Positions 1 through 11,230 are shown, counted from the stretch's first letter. The stretch: 64,000 bases of DNA from Aphrocallistes beatrix (GCA_963281255.1 OY725505.1:434001-498000), one strand, 5' to 3'. The notes: generated by a model from the letters alone, not told the origin. Numbers and translations: made by a program.

Positions 1-465
1 ATTTCTATCAAGTGATGCCATGACCCCTGAAGATACTATACAGCAGAAAATGACGCTATTTATGCATGACCTCATTAATGCCACTTTTACCTGGGGCCTT
101 TTCTATTTATAGTCTGGACCCCAAATTTTATGGCTTCGCCGCCCAAAATGGCTTAAACAGGAAATGACGCAACACATTCCTGGTATAGGCGAGGTAATAA
201 TGGTATAACTATTGACTGGTGGAGGCTATTGTTGTTAAACCATGGATATACAATTAAAAAGATGGATCACTAAGATATCTTCAAATTTTGTTTAAAGATA
301 AAAGTCATTGAGAAGGATTTAGAAAACTTGAAGATTTGCTTTGAGGAGATTAGAAGAAATGACATGGCTCTAAAGATGGAAACTTATCAAACCTCATTCT
401 CACAACTAAGCGACTCAGATTTCTTAAAAATGTTCCATATAGCTTTAGATATAATAAAATAACGT
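1..465 (+). pseudogene. 3' part of a DED-like family gene, disrupted
   Basis: This is a partial copy, cut by the window edge, of the terminal exon at 16801-17382. Bases 1-80 match about 17040-17130 and bases 207-465 match about 17137-17385, close to identical over most of their length. The similarity continues into the 3' flank to about 640, so it is a segmental duplicate. A short repeat (about 81-206) splits the second DED-like domain. After it, a small indel near 275 brings an in-frame stop where the intact copy reads V-D-Y-S-D. I infer that it makes no full protein; whether the first domain survives lies outside the window. Confidence 0.8.
81..206 (+). mobile_element. Short TTAA-type MITE (CTATTTATAGT family) inside a coding exon
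   Basis: About 125 bp with the family core: CTATTTATAGT, then CCCAAA, a TGGCTTCGCC block, an AAATGGCTTAAAC block and AAATGACGCAACACATTCC. The same core occurs at 2145-2262, about 6672-6780 (reversed), 9358-9462 and 22420-22500, with scraps near 56750 and 57980. Here it sits between ctcattaatg and taatggtataact, which leaves a possible TAATG repeat. The best-preserved copy, at 2145, is flanked by TTAA. Confidence 0.7.
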
Positions 466-1100
466 CATCATAAATTGGACAGCTAAAGCCTCAGCGATGT
501 AATAAGTTATCAATAGTGAAACTAAAAAAGTAATTTCGTGCTAATTTGGTGAATTAATTAACTACTGATGAATAGTGCCAATCACTTCCAGTACAGTGGT
601 TCCCAATTAACTGGAAAAAATAATTAAATTAATCATAAATAAATTGCGGAATCATATGTTGACTAATCAGTTAAACTTTCAAAAACTTTATATCGAGTTA
701 CGGAATATGCTGGGAATAAAGAACAAAAAGTGAACAGCTTATTGCAACTCTCCCGCCTTAATTTCATTTCCGAATATAGAACTGCCAGGGATAATGTCGT
801 TAATCTGTCTATCAAATTGAGACGTACTAAGTACGAGCAATGCCTTATACACCTCAGAACCAATTAATTTCAGCAAAGTTTTCAACTACGTCAAACAACA
901 TCTGCGATTCCTCAGAATTCTGTGCGAATTCTGTCTAACGAACCAATTAAATTTTTCTGTATAATTATGAGGTAAGTACAAGAAATCTAAATTAGTATTC
1001 AAATATCAGAACCAAATATGTCAGTTAAACCTTAGTCCGGGTAGTGCACAATCATATTGTTCATCTGTAAAATTAAGAAATTTAGACTTATACAAAGCTA
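466..1100. other. Non-coding, duplicated 3' flank
   Basis: Bases 466-650 align with 17383-17800, the downstream flank of the related gene. From 650 to 1100 I see AT-rich sequence without a convincing exon. Confidence 0.5.
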
Positions 1101-1788
1101 ATCATCTTATATATTTAAATGCTAGGATTTTTTAAAATCTTTTTTTAATAAGATCTAAGCGAAATGTTCACACCTCAGCAAAAAAATTGGTACTTTTTTC
1201 GCACCTTTTCTATACTAAATAAATGACTACACAATCACAATAGGAATCATTGTACGACACTACAATAGATCGTCATCGTTATTAATCTATATCGCACGAA
1301 AAATCACCAAATTTATCAATTTTTAAAATTTTGATGAGTAATGATGACGTCATAACAGGGTGATGGGTCATCATTTTTTGATGATAGTTGCATCATGTGT
1401 GAGATATGTCATCTCTGTAACGAATTGATTGAAGAAACTGCTCGGCACAGAAAGCTGATTTTTGGCATGTAGGAGTCTTTTGGCTATGGCTCCAGTAAGT
1501 TCTGAGCTCAGACGAAAATGTCGACTCATCATGGAATTATGACGTCATTGTCACATTTTCAAAAGTTAAGCAACACAGTTATTCGGGCATAACTCAGCCA
1601 TTATAGGAGATAGAAGGCTGAAATTTTAATAGAATCTGTATACTAACATATTTCACATATGGTACAACTCTCATCCAAATATGATGACTCATCACTCTGT
1701 TATGACGTCATCATTACGCATCAAAATTTTAAAAATTGATAATTTTGGTGTTTTTTCGAGTGATATCGATTTTAAATCTAAGATGGAC

Positions 1789-2921
1789 CATAGCCTACTA
1801 TAATAAGGCCTCAGAGTAACTTGCGATTTTGGCACTAGGGATGCAGTAGAAGATGGTTGAAGAAATACATGAGCTGCCTTAAATCATTAACAAAGCACAA
1901 TAGAGCTTAGGAATGTATTACCAGCATATATAAATATGGTGTCAAAGCACCCATATCCGTTGTTAAAATTTAGATTAGTCATCAAATGATTGCGCAACAG
2001 GCTATATTTGGGTCAAATTTAGTGATTTTCAGAGGTCGTTTAAGGGCACTTCTAAGTGTTTCCATTATAAGGTTTTTCGCATAGAACTGAGAAGTGAATG
2101 TGTTAATACGAAAAATTTGGAATTTTTTCATGGAATGTTCTTAACCCTTGAAAGCATTTGGGATTTTTCTATTTATAGTAGTAACCCCAAACTTATATGG
2201 CTTCCCCATTGAAAATGGCTTAAACCGGAAATGACGCAACACATTCCTGTGGCAAGCGTGGGTTAAATTCCAGTGTTGCTGTGGAAACGTGTTTTGGTTA
2301 GTTGGGGCTATATCTTGAAAACAGCGATAGCTAGACATTCAAATTTAATCCCATTTGATAGCAAATAGGCTACTTCCTATTAAGCTATAATACAATTTCT
2401 ATGTCTTAATTCAATAATTTACGAGTTATTAGACAATTTATCATATTGGTCACATTTGGTAATTTGTCGAATATCTCGTAAACCATTGAATATAGACACA
2501 GAAATTGTATTATAGCTAAATAGGAAGTAGCCTATTTGCAATCAAATGGGATTATATTTGGATGTCTAGCTATCGCTGTTTTCAAGATATAGCCTCAACT
2601 AACCAAAACACGTTTCCATAGCAACACTGGAATGTAAGAACATTCCATGAAAAAATTCCAAATTTTTCGTATTAACACATTCACTTCTCAGTTCTATGCG
2701 AAAAACAATATAATAAAAACACTTAGAAGTGCCCTTAAACGACCTCTGAAAATCACTAAATTTGACACAAATATAGCCTGTTGCGCAATCATTTGATGAC
2801 TAATCTAAATTTTAACAACGGATATGTTGACACCATATTTATATATTCATGTATTTCTTCATCCATCTTCCACCGCATCCCTGGTTAAGTTACTCTTAGG
2901 CCTTATATATAGTAGGCTATG
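1789..2921. mobile_element. Long foldback element FB1, 7-bp target duplication
   Basis: Arms of about 500 bp form a near-perfect inverted repeat centred near 2430. The ends read CATAGCCTACTATA and its complement. Both sides carry GATGGAC directly adjacent (1782-1788 and 2922-2928). The same element occurs at 12631-13582 and 32563-33618. It has no coding capacity that I can see, so it must rely on a transposase elsewhere. Confidence 0.85.
2145..2262 (+). mobile_element. TTAA-flanked MITE nested in FB1
   Basis: TTAA lies at 2141-2144 and again at 2263-2266. The element begins CCC and ends GGG and carries the CTATTTATAGT core. The matching arm of the foldback copy at 32563 lacks it, which gives the empty site. 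TTAA duplication with CCC/GGG ends fits a piggyBac-type MITE. Confidence 0.75.
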
Positions 2922-3056
2922 GATGGACATATTTAGAGATGATATCTCCCTTATAATTAACCAATGTCACCTCCAGGCGACAGAAGGGACCCTCCGGCGG
3001 ACACAAAGTGTCCGCCAGCCGCGCAGCGCAAGTAAGCGAAGCGCGCTTGTATATAT

Positions 3057-3093
3057 CCTTACTATTAAAACTCGATTAATGTATATTTATTTA

Positions 3094-3134
<41 letters not shown>

Positions 3135-3626
3135 GTAACGAATTGATTGAAGAAACTGCCGGGCGCAGAAAGCTAATTTTTGGCATGTGGGAGTCTTGTG
3201 GCTATGGCTCCAGTAAGTTCTGAGCTCAGAGTAAATGTCGATTCATCATGGAATTATGACGTCATTGTCACATTTTTAAAAGTTAAGCAACACAATTATT
3301 CGAGCATAACTCAGCCGTTATAGGAGATAGAAGGCTGAAAATTTAATAGAATATGTATACCAACATACCTCACATATGATGTAACTATCATCAAAGAATG
3401 ATGACTCATCACTTTGTTATGACGTCATCATTACGCATCAAAAATTTTAAAATTGACAAATTTGGTGATTTTTCGTGCGATATCGATTATAACAGTAGGA
3501 CAGATGTATTTAGAGATGATATCTCCCTTATAATTAACCAATGTGACCCCAGGCGACCGAAGGGATCCTCCGGCTGACACAAAGTGTCCGCCAGCCGCGC
3601 AGCGCAAGCAAGCGAAGCGCGCTTGT
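3057..3626 (+). mobile_element. Helitron-like non-autonomous element, subfamily 1
   Basis: It starts ATCCTTACTATTAAAACTCG, then holds a TA microsatellite and the TCTGTAACGAATTG block. It ends in a GC-rich stretch with the terminal hairpin CAAGCG-loop-CGCTTG followed by T. It carries several TGACGTCAT-like palindromes. There is no target duplication. The 5' TC and the 3' hairpin suggest a Helitron, but the usual CTRR end is CTTG here. Confidence 0.6.
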
Positions 3627-3639
3627 ATATACATATAGA

Positions 3640-3965
3640 TTAATCGAGTTTTAATAGTAAGGATATACAGAAAATCATCATTTTTTATGATAGTTGCATC
3701 ATATGTGAGATATATTAAAATACAAATTCTATTAAAATTTCAGCCTTCTATGCACTTAAAATGGTTGAGTTATGGTCGGAAAAACTGAAATTTCTAATTA
3801 TAAAAAAGGCGACAATGAAGTCATAATTCCATGATGAGTCGATATTTTGGTCTGAACTCAGAACTTAGTGGAGCCATAGCCAAAATACTCTCACATGCCA
3901 AAAAATCAGCTTTCTGCGCCTAGCAGCTTCTTCAATCAATTCGTTACAGAGATTTATCCTTGCTA
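3640..3965 (-). mobile_element. Inverted partial copy of Helitron-like subfamily 1
   Basis: The terminal TTAATCGAGTTTTAATAGTAAGGAT and the internal TGACGTCAT and TTCTTCAATCAATTCG blocks occur in reverse orientation. The GC-rich hairpin end is missing. Confidence 0.6.
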
Positions 3966-4036
3966 TTAAAACTCGATTACTGTTTGTGTATATTAGTTAG
4001 GACAAATTTGCGAAATCAACAATTATGCATAATTGT

Positions 4037-4425
4037 CAGGGTTGCCGTGGGAATGGGAATCTGTGGGTTTTCCCATGGGTATTCCCATATGGGATGGGAA
4101 TGGGAATTACTATTCCCACATGTGGGTTCTGTGGGTTTTCTGTGGGTTTTCCTGTGGGTTTCTTCTTGGGGCATGCCTAATTTCCGGGACGGGACGGGTT
4201 AAGATGCCTAATTTCCGGGACGGGACGGTTAAGATGCCTAATTTCCGGGACGGGACGGGTGAAGATACCTAATTCCCGTGACGGGATGCCGTCCCGTCCC
4301 GGAGATTAGGCAAGCCCGTTTTCTTGTGTTTTTTTGTGAGGTTTCCTGTGGGTTTTTGTGGGTATCCCACAGAAATCCTGTGGGAATGGGATGGGTATTG
4401 AAATTCCATTCCCACGGCAACCCTG
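4037..4425. mobile_element. hAT MITE with internal tandem repeats
   Basis: The terminal inverted repeats are CAGGGTTGCCGTGGGAATGG and its complement. An 8-bp target duplication ATAATTGT lies at 4029-4036 and 4426-4433. Inside is an approximately 31-bp unit containing CTAATTTCCGGGACGGGACGG, repeated three times at about 4168-4262 and once more inverted. The ORFs here are products of the repeats. Confidence 0.85.
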
Positions 4426-4776
4426 ATAATTGTCCATCTAATGCGACAATTATGCATATTTTTACAATTTCGTAGATATTTACTGAACTTTTCGAGCTAT
4501 TCTTTTTATTTTATTATGCCATCCCTCTAGTTTATTATTAGTTCTAAGACAGTATGTGTGTCCGTCGAATACATTCCACAAAATGAGTGAAAACTGCACT
4601 ACCAACCAAGTCTCTTCAAATTATTTTATAAATCCTTAGAGGAAGATGAGAAGGTGCCAATGATTTATCGATTTGCTCTATAGACTGTTACTACGAAGGC
4701 CATTACATAATTCAGTATGATGCAATTGCATTAGAAATATAAGCATTTCCCCAATTAAATCTACTCTTATTTCCTC

Positions 4777-4855
4777 TTCTTACCAACCTCCACTGGCTGC
4801 CTGTTAAACATCGCATCCTCTTCAAAATCCTCTTCATAACTTACCCAGCGCAAGC
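4777..4855 (+). mobile_element. Scrap of a LINE (reverse transcriptase C-terminal region)
   Basis: The translation gives LHWLPVKHRILFKILFITY, the conserved stretch near the end of reverse transcriptase in CR1/Jockey-type LINEs. Only about 26 residues remain, with no other LINE part nearby. Confidence 0.6.
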
Positions 4856-5712
4856 AAAACTCTTGTTATTAAAGGTTAAAATAACATTAGTAATAATATT
4901 ACAGAAAAGGGCAGTACAAGGTAGTAGTGACATTTCTATAAGCAGTAATTTATTGTATGTACCGTAGGTAGTTATGGTGCGGGTGGTATAGCGACTAATG
5001 GGTGGAATCGATTAAATTTATTGTAAAGTATGTAGCTGGAAACAGATTAAGAGGAATGCTGATGCAAATATATATATTTACGTATATATACACAAACATT
5101 AATCGAGTTTTAATAATAAGGATATTTATGGCAATTAGGATTCCGTCCGTAAGGTTGCGCCGGAATGTTGATCTCGCCCGGGGCATCATTTTAGCTAGGG
5201 TCAGCCCCCCATACACATAAGACCACCACAAGAGAAAGAGTCTGGTACAGGTAGCAGAATATTACTCCTGCCACCCCCTTCTCTCTCAAATATTCGTTTC
5301 AGGCCAATTAAAGAGTTGTAAGGTTATTGAGGTTATTGAGGTTATTGGTGGTACTGAATGGCTGCTCTGCTGCTTGGAGAGTGAGAGTAAGTTTCTCAAA
5401 AAATGACCAATAGATAAAGGTTGCCCAATATAATTGACAAATTACTAAAATAAAGATTGCCCAATAATTGACGAATTTACTTTCTTCATCAGTAATTGTT
5501 GCAATATAAGCATATCATATGATAAGCAATCAAAAACATGCTCTAAATCCCCTTACCTTATCACAAGAAATATTACGTTTTATCATTACAACTATTTTAA
5601 ATGATCAAAAATGCTTTAAATCTCTTACCTTTTCACAAGAAATTACGTTTTATCATTAAAATTATTTTAATTTCCTGGACAAATGCATATCCATAATAAA
5701 TCATTGTACTTG

Positions 5713-5723
5713 TATATAAATAG
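5713..5723 (+). promoter_or_regulatory. TATA box of the 5792 gene
   Basis: TATATAAATAG lies 79 bp upstream of the first ATG. The same motif at a similar distance precedes the first exons at 11524 and 43107. Confidence 0.6.
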
Positions 5724-6340
5724 AAGAGTAGGTAATAAATGTGTTTTAAAATCAGAATATAATTAATTATTTCTTCATCTCTCTAATAACAATGTCTTCA
5801 TCATCTTCTGTACTATATTCTAATGGATTCACGTCTCAAGTAGTCCAGCATACTCAACCAAAATATACAAGCAATGCAGGTAAACTTTGTTTTAAATTTA
5901 ATCAGCAGACTTCACGCACTTGTCTAGGCAATTAGTGAACATTCATAACCGTATAGATTTCGCATAAATTCCAACCATCCTAGGATTCCTGGATTCGCAT
6001 GCAATCCAGGATTTTTTAAGCTAAATCTAGAAATTCTGAGAAAATATACTATGAATTCACCAAGTAAGTTTTATGTATAAAAACAGTTGCACTTCGTGTA
6101 CTTGCATTGCGCGGCAAGCAAACACTTAATGTCCACAGTTAATTAATCCATGGGTAGATAGATTAAATCCCAAATAATAGACATAGAACAAACTGACAAT
6201 GATACCATTATTCATGAAAAGTAAGCTTCTTTGGCATAATTGAATAATGTTATAATTCCATGATGAGTTGATATTATCGTCTGAGACTCGAACTTGTTGG
6301 AGCCAGTGAAAAATTATACTCCGATGTAAGTGTGTTTTAG

Positions 6341-6780
6341 GACCCTTCAAACCTTAGTTATGGTGTTTGCTTAGGTAAGTCTCCCCAATTTTCCGCAGTG
6401 TTTGAACTTCAAAACACTATAACTCGCAAAAACTTCTCTCGATTCGGATCCCCGCCAAGAGTATCAAGATAGCAAGGAAACAAGGGTTGGGGATTGAAAA
6501 TTTTGCAAAAAGACCTATTTGCAGTTGTCGCCCTATCAAAAGCTCACGGATAGATCTTTGGGGTTTTAAGGTTGAGAATAGGAAAGTTTAAGTTCTTGGC
6601 CCAAAACTAGGCTTTTGAAATTTTCAAAATCGACTCATTTTACCGAAAGTTAATATGAATAATATCTCCGTTGCTCCTGGAATGTGTCGCGTCATTTCCT
6701 GTTTGAGCCATTATGGGCGGGGAAGCCATAAAAAATCGGATTATTTACTATAAATAGAAAAAGTTCAAGCCATCCGGGGT
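6341..6780. other. Intron 1 sequence with a reversed TTAA-type MITE
   Basis: Bases 6672-6780 are a reversed copy of the CTATTTATAGT MITE. The rest, including 6400-6660, matches nothing else in the window and has no open frame of note. Confidence 0.45.
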
Positions 6781-7119
6781 TTAATAAATACATTGTGCAC
6801 AAAATAACCTGACCAACTCCAGCAGGACCATGATGTGTTTCTCTCCTCATATAAAAATCTACCCTTGCCTGTGAGGATCACAACATTAATGAATCAATAA
6901 TTTATGTCATATTAATAATTAAATTATATTCCACGCTTTTGTACATTTGATATTCTATACTATTTTAGATGGCATTCGAGCCCCAAATCATTCAGCAAAT
7001 GATAAAAACAGAAAACGTCCAAAAAATGAAGAAAAAAACGAAGGAAAAGTAGCATTACTCAATGCAAAAAGATCAAAAAGACCCTCAGATGAGGTTAGTT
7101 CTTAGTATACTTTACTGAT

Positions 7120-7236
7120 AGTGGAATTCGCATATTAGCAACTCGAGTTTTGTTCATAAAATGGTTGCAAATAAACGAAGTTGCTAAAAGAGCAATATTG
7201 CTATAAAGAGAGTTGGTAATAAGCAAGTTTTACTGT
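7120..7236. mobile_element. Small Tc1/mariner-type MITE in intron 2
   Basis: It starts AGTGGAATTCGCATATTAGC and ends with a TTTTACTGTA complement. It belongs to the family of the element at 52857-53007 and the partial copy at about 53338-53440. Confidence 0.55.
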
Positions 7237-7998
7237 ATATTAAAATAATATAAAATTTGGAAATGAAAATGCTTTTAGTTATGTAAATGATCATCTTAGA
7301 AAGTGAATTCTTTCAACATTTTAATATATTACAAGAAAATTTCGAAATAAATCAGTATTCCTTAAAATAGACTAATAGTACTTAATATTACTTTTTAGGT
7401 AAAAATGAAGCAATCTTCCACAGATGTGGATACAAGTGAAGTTGATTTGATAGAAAGACTAACCTCAGAAGAAGTTGAAACAATCAAATACGCAATAAAT
7501 CTCCCAGAAAGATTGTTTGAAGCTTTGAAAGAGCCAGTGGATTTTATTTTAAACGTTAATTTGTGGTAATATTTCGACCCAGAAATGTTTTTCATGGCAC
7601 TACAACTTGTAAGACCAGACCTTGTTCGATATGCAGAGAACATTCCATATTTAAATGAATGTTCTCCACAAACCGGTTCTGAAACAATGCCTGAAATAAG
7701 CAGATTGGTCCATATTCTGAGAAATGAAATTTCTGTTTTTCATTGGAAAATTATTTTAAAAGAGTACAATTATGATGTAAAGGGTGGATTCGATATTTCC
7801 AAGATTTTAAACTTCTGTCTGACTCAACAGATAATTACTAAGGATTTAGAGGAATTCAAACAGAGTCTGAGGAAAGTAAAGAAACTAAATTTAGTTGAAA
7901 AGTTGGAAGCTCTTCAAAATAAATTATCAATCCTGGACGATCATAAATTTGTCGAAATTTTCAAAAGTGAGGCGTTCGAGAAAGATTTCTTGATTTAA

Positions 7999-8660
7999 AT
8001 CTCCCATATAAAAAAAGCATTTGCAGCGAACCAAATCATAAAAAAGAGTTATTTTATCCCTCAGGATGCAATATCTATTTAGGATTTCAAGCTACATACA
8101 CAGACAATAGCCAGTTAAACTCCTCTCTAATATTAACTGTATTTCTTTATTTAAATATACTTTATAATATATAAATTACAAATATTTTGTTTGATACATA
8201 TTAAATATATTAATTAAAAACTCTTAAGCAGAGTGGAGTGTATGGGTTTCAATAGTTTGGATAAGGTTTTGAAATGAGATAAAACACACACTATTATAGC
8301 CTTCTAATGAAAAATATTCTAAAATGTTTAACTAAATTAATTATACGTAAAGCAAAAAGATGAGTGATTGATTAGTTATTACATCATGTGTGCACCAAAA
8401 ATAAACCAAATTGTCAAATTATATAATTGTAGAATTATAAGTAAGCAATTTGACACACATATACGGAAAAATATTTTCTACATTATTATCCACGTATATA
8501 CAGTTTGTTCCATAATTATTGCAACATACATTTTTGATATAAATTTGATTATATAGGAAGGATGAATCGTCTTGAACTAATTCTATTGAGTCTAAAAGTT
8601 AGGGATAGACATAGTAACTAATAATTAATTTTAAAACCATTGTTTGTAACACACAATTCG
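7999..8660. other. Non-coding 3' flank
   Basis: AT-rich, with no convincing exon or repeat border. The short ORF at 8368 has no family likeness. Confidence 0.4.
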
Positions 8661-8667
8661 CAACGTC

Positions 8668-9025
8668 GCCTCATTGATTTATAGCTCTGTTGTATGACAT
8701 GTTTAAAACCTCTATTACTGATACCATGGATCAACACATACTATGATAGATTTACTACCAGAGCGATTATATCATAATTATATTATTCAATGACTAGTCA
8801 TTCCACATAGTGACTTGTTAGGGTCAGGTGTTGTCATTTTTGATAGTAAATGACACAACTTTTTTACAGTGTTAACAGTGGAATTAACCCAAACAAGTCA
8901 CTGCGGGAATTATTAGTCATTGAATAATTGGAACTATGATCTAATCGCTATGGTAGTAAATCTGCCATGGTATGTGTTCATCCATGGTATCAGTATTAGA
9001 TATTGTAAAACTGTCATACAATAGG
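8668..9025. mobile_element. Foldback MITE with arms of about 160 bp
   Basis: TTGTATGACATGTTTAAAACC near 8690 pairs with its degenerate complement near 9010. Both arms carry the TACCATGGAT and TCATTGAATAATT blocks. The centre is near 8850. No clear target duplication is visible. Confidence 0.6.
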
Positions 9026-9202
9026 CCATTACGGCTGTCATTTGTAGGCAAGGACCATTCAATTCGCTTCTAAATAGTCTCAAAATCTAAGAAAATTCGG
9101 GAATTTCAAAATTGAATGGTTTACACTACGAACGAGTGTTCATGAAGTAACGAACATTACTAGGAAATGCACCAAAGGAGATTCATTTAGACCTCATTGC
9201 GA

Positions 9203-9520
9203 TACATAGCATACATACCAAACGTCCAGTTTTGGACGGACGTCCTGCCCTTTTCACTTTTCTATTGTTATAATTTTCATGAGTGTCCTATTTTTCATAA
9301 ATTTCCACATTATATTCCGCTTTTTTGGAGTATTTGCTTAAATCAACATCCTATTACCCCAGGGATTTTCTATTTATAGTAACTACCCCAAACCTATGTG
9401 ACTTCCCAACCCAAAACGGCTTCACCATGAAATGACGCACCACATTTCAGGGGCAACGCTTTCCCATGCGTCCCACCATTTCTTGCGAAATTGTCTCGCT
9501 TTTATTATGGTTCATGGCAT
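9203..9520 (+). mobile_element. 6-bp-TSD MITE (GTCCCGC family), old, split by a TTAA MITE
   Basis: The left part starts CATACATACCAAACGTCC and the right part ends GGCATGTATG. A CTATTTATAGT MITE occupies about 9358-9462. GTCCTGC-like blocks match the family described at 19606. Confidence 0.55.
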
Positions 9521-9544
9521 GTATGAATATGGTTGATACTCTTT

Positions 9545-10500
9545 CAGTTCGAAGCGATTCCTTGAGGGAAGTTATTCACGTCAAGATGACCCTCGATGCG
9601 GGCCTCCGATGACGTCCATCAAAGACAATAACATCAACAGCTTTGAACAAATAATGGAGTATGATCCTCATTCAACTGTGGAGACTGTAGGTAGTTGGCA
9701 TTCAACGGACAAGTATTTAGTCAATTCTAACTCAACCTCTCGATAGGAATAAGATTTCAGTCAATGGGTGTAATAAGACTCCCCAAAAAAGTTAAAAATA
9801 TGAATCCCAGGGTTGGGTTTTGTCCTGTCCAAAACTGGTTTTGGACGGACAGTGGGATTTTCTTTCTACATATATTCTTCAACAATTATGTATTCAGTAT
9901 ATTTATATACATCTTATTAAAATATACAAGTAAGAACTAAAATGCCTTAGTACAATAATTATGTTTTGACCAGTTTTGTCCAGTCAGGAGGTTTTGGACA
10001 GGTTTTTTACCACATGGACAAAACCTGCCAACTCTGATGAATCCGCTGACTCTCGACGCTTGATGGGGATAGTAACTGGCGATGAAACTTGGATTGGTTA
10101 TGAGGAACTACTTCGTAAATCGCAAGAGGACTATCTATTTTATTTCTTCGATGGAATGTGAAACGTACCTCAAATAATTGTTCCTCATAGAAATATGTAC
10201 AGTAACTGGTAACTTACGCGACTGGATGCAATCTCCGGTGGGGAAACGTATAAGAGCATACGGCTTTCACGTGCTTGACTCCTTGTAATGGAGGGGATGC
10301 GTTCACTCCATGATAAAGACAAGCCTCACAAGAGTCATCAAGTCAATAAAAAATTGCGGATATGGTGCAAATTGAGTTAGAACATCCATTCCATAATCCT
10401 GATCTCTCTCCAAGCGATTTTTGGTTCCTTGATATCTTCAAAAATTCTCTGGTCGGAAGATGTTTTGATCATATCCAGGTAGGAACGGCGATTTATAACT
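9545..10500 (+). pseudogene. Mariner transposase gene, decayed and split by a hAT MITE
   Basis: Translated segments show mariner landmarks in order. Near 9550 there is a KRFLEG...DDPRCG stretch that resembles the mariner N-terminal region. At about 10065-10100 lies IVTGDETWI, with the first catalytic Asp. Near 10400 lies HNPDLSPSDFWF, with the last catalytic Asp (DD34D type). The second Asp region is too worn to place. Frames change several times and a hAT MITE divides the gene. A matching terminal repeat (ACAAGGGTTGTCCCAAAAGT) stands at about 10981. This element cannot now encode transposase. Confidence 0.75.
9808..10036. mobile_element. hAT MITE inserted in the mariner gene
   Basis: It starts CAGGGTTGGGTTTTGTCC and ends GGACAAAACCTGCCAACTCTG. 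The 8-bp duplication ATGAATCC lies at 9800-9807 and 10037-10044. A relative starts at 63932, at the window end. Confidence 0.85.
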
Positions 10501-10569
10501 GTCTTCACAATATCTCTAAAATGGGTATATAAAGACATTTACAAGTGGTCTGAAAGAGCCTGTTTTTGT

Positions 10570-10655
10570 ATAAATAACAAGCGCGCTTCGCTTGCTTGCG
10601 CTGCGCGGCTGGCGGACACTTTGTGTCCGCCGGAGGCTCCCTTCGGTAGCTTGGA
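10570..10655 (-). mobile_element. Helitron-like 3' hairpin end, truncated
   Basis: ACAAGCGCGCTTCGCTTGC followed by GGCGGACACTTTGTGTCCGCC is the subfamily 1 terminus in reverse, cut off after about 85 bp. Confidence 0.6.
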
Positions 10656-11134
10656 ATATTTTTTACATAATTAAGATTCTGAAATAGTAAGAAAAAAAAC
10701 AAAAAATAAGGATAAACCGGAGTGAGAAAAAACGGTTTCGACTGTAACTCGATATCAGGCTTCATACAAAACTGATATCCAGCCAGTGCTTATCTACAAT
10801 AAGCACAGGAAGTTTAGTACATACATTATCTTTCCATATCCACCATAGAGCGATGACCTGTACGACATAAGTATGGAGGTGCCGAGGTCACAGATCTATC
10901 TCGATCTGGAATACCAGTAGAAGTATATGTTTATAATAATAATAATATAATTAATTCCTGAAACTAATTGAAACTCAAAATACAAGGGTTGTCCCAAAAG
11001 TTCCTTTAAGATTTGTAATAGAAACGAAATGATTTCGAACGAATATTCGGTATATTCTTTTCAGTCCTATTTATTAAATATTTTTAAACAAAACTGAAAA
11101 TTTTTAATTTAATTTTATCGTATCAATAAGTTCA

Positions 11135-11230
11135 ATGTCTTCTTTTTACCCCATCATATCATAGTACATACTCCAAATCTCTCAGCCCATAATGTACTGA
11201 TTTCTCAAGCAAGATACACTAGTGGTACAG
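11135..11230 (+). pseudogene. Duplicated first exon, frame broken
   Basis: A near copy of the exon at 11524-11608 together with about 60 bp of upstream sequence. The donor CAG|GTAAGC is intact, but the frame from the ATG meets a stop after nine codons (MSSFYPIIS). The TATA element is degraded. Confidence 0.5.

Larger units (their letters stand above)
1100..3056. mobile_element. Helitron-like elements, rearranged, hosting a foldback insertion
   Basis: Bases 1108-1215 resemble the start of the second Helitron-like subfamily. Bases 1295-1400 are an inverted piece of the first subfamily. A further copy runs from about 1408 (TCTGTAACGAATTGATTGAA) to 1788, is interrupted by the foldback element, and resumes at 2922 up to its GC-rich 3' hairpin at 3050. 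The continuity of the two halves across the insertion is clear when set against the uninterrupted copy at 57395-57933. Confidence 0.65.
5792..7998 (+). pseudogene. DED-like family gene with one nonsense codon
   Basis: Three exons fit: 5792-5879 (phase 1 end), 6969-7093 (phase 0 end) and 7399-7998, with GT-AG borders throughout, giving 270 codons. The linker exon is basic, with clusters KNRKRPK and AKRSKR that look like nuclear-import signals. The terminal exon holds two DED-like domains. The first keeps an RxDL motif (LVRPDLV); the second has KKLNL instead. Codon 57 of the terminal exon (7567-7569) is TAA where paralogues have a Glu after the conserved Trp; otherwise the frame is open. It is either a recent pseudogene, a polymorphic null allele or a base error. 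A small MITE sits in intron 2. Confidence 0.7.

Noticed and set aside
2824-3138. 104-codon ORF
   Set aside because: It spans the end of the foldback element, a Helitron-like hairpin and a TA microsatellite.
3057-3626. SINE or tRNA-derived element
   Set aside because: No A/B box, no poly-A or simple 3' tail; the GC-rich 3' hairpin and fixed ends fit a Helitron-like element better.
4033-4475. Several overlapping ORFs
   Set aside because: Products of the GGGACGGGACGG tandem repeat and inverted ends of a hAT MITE.
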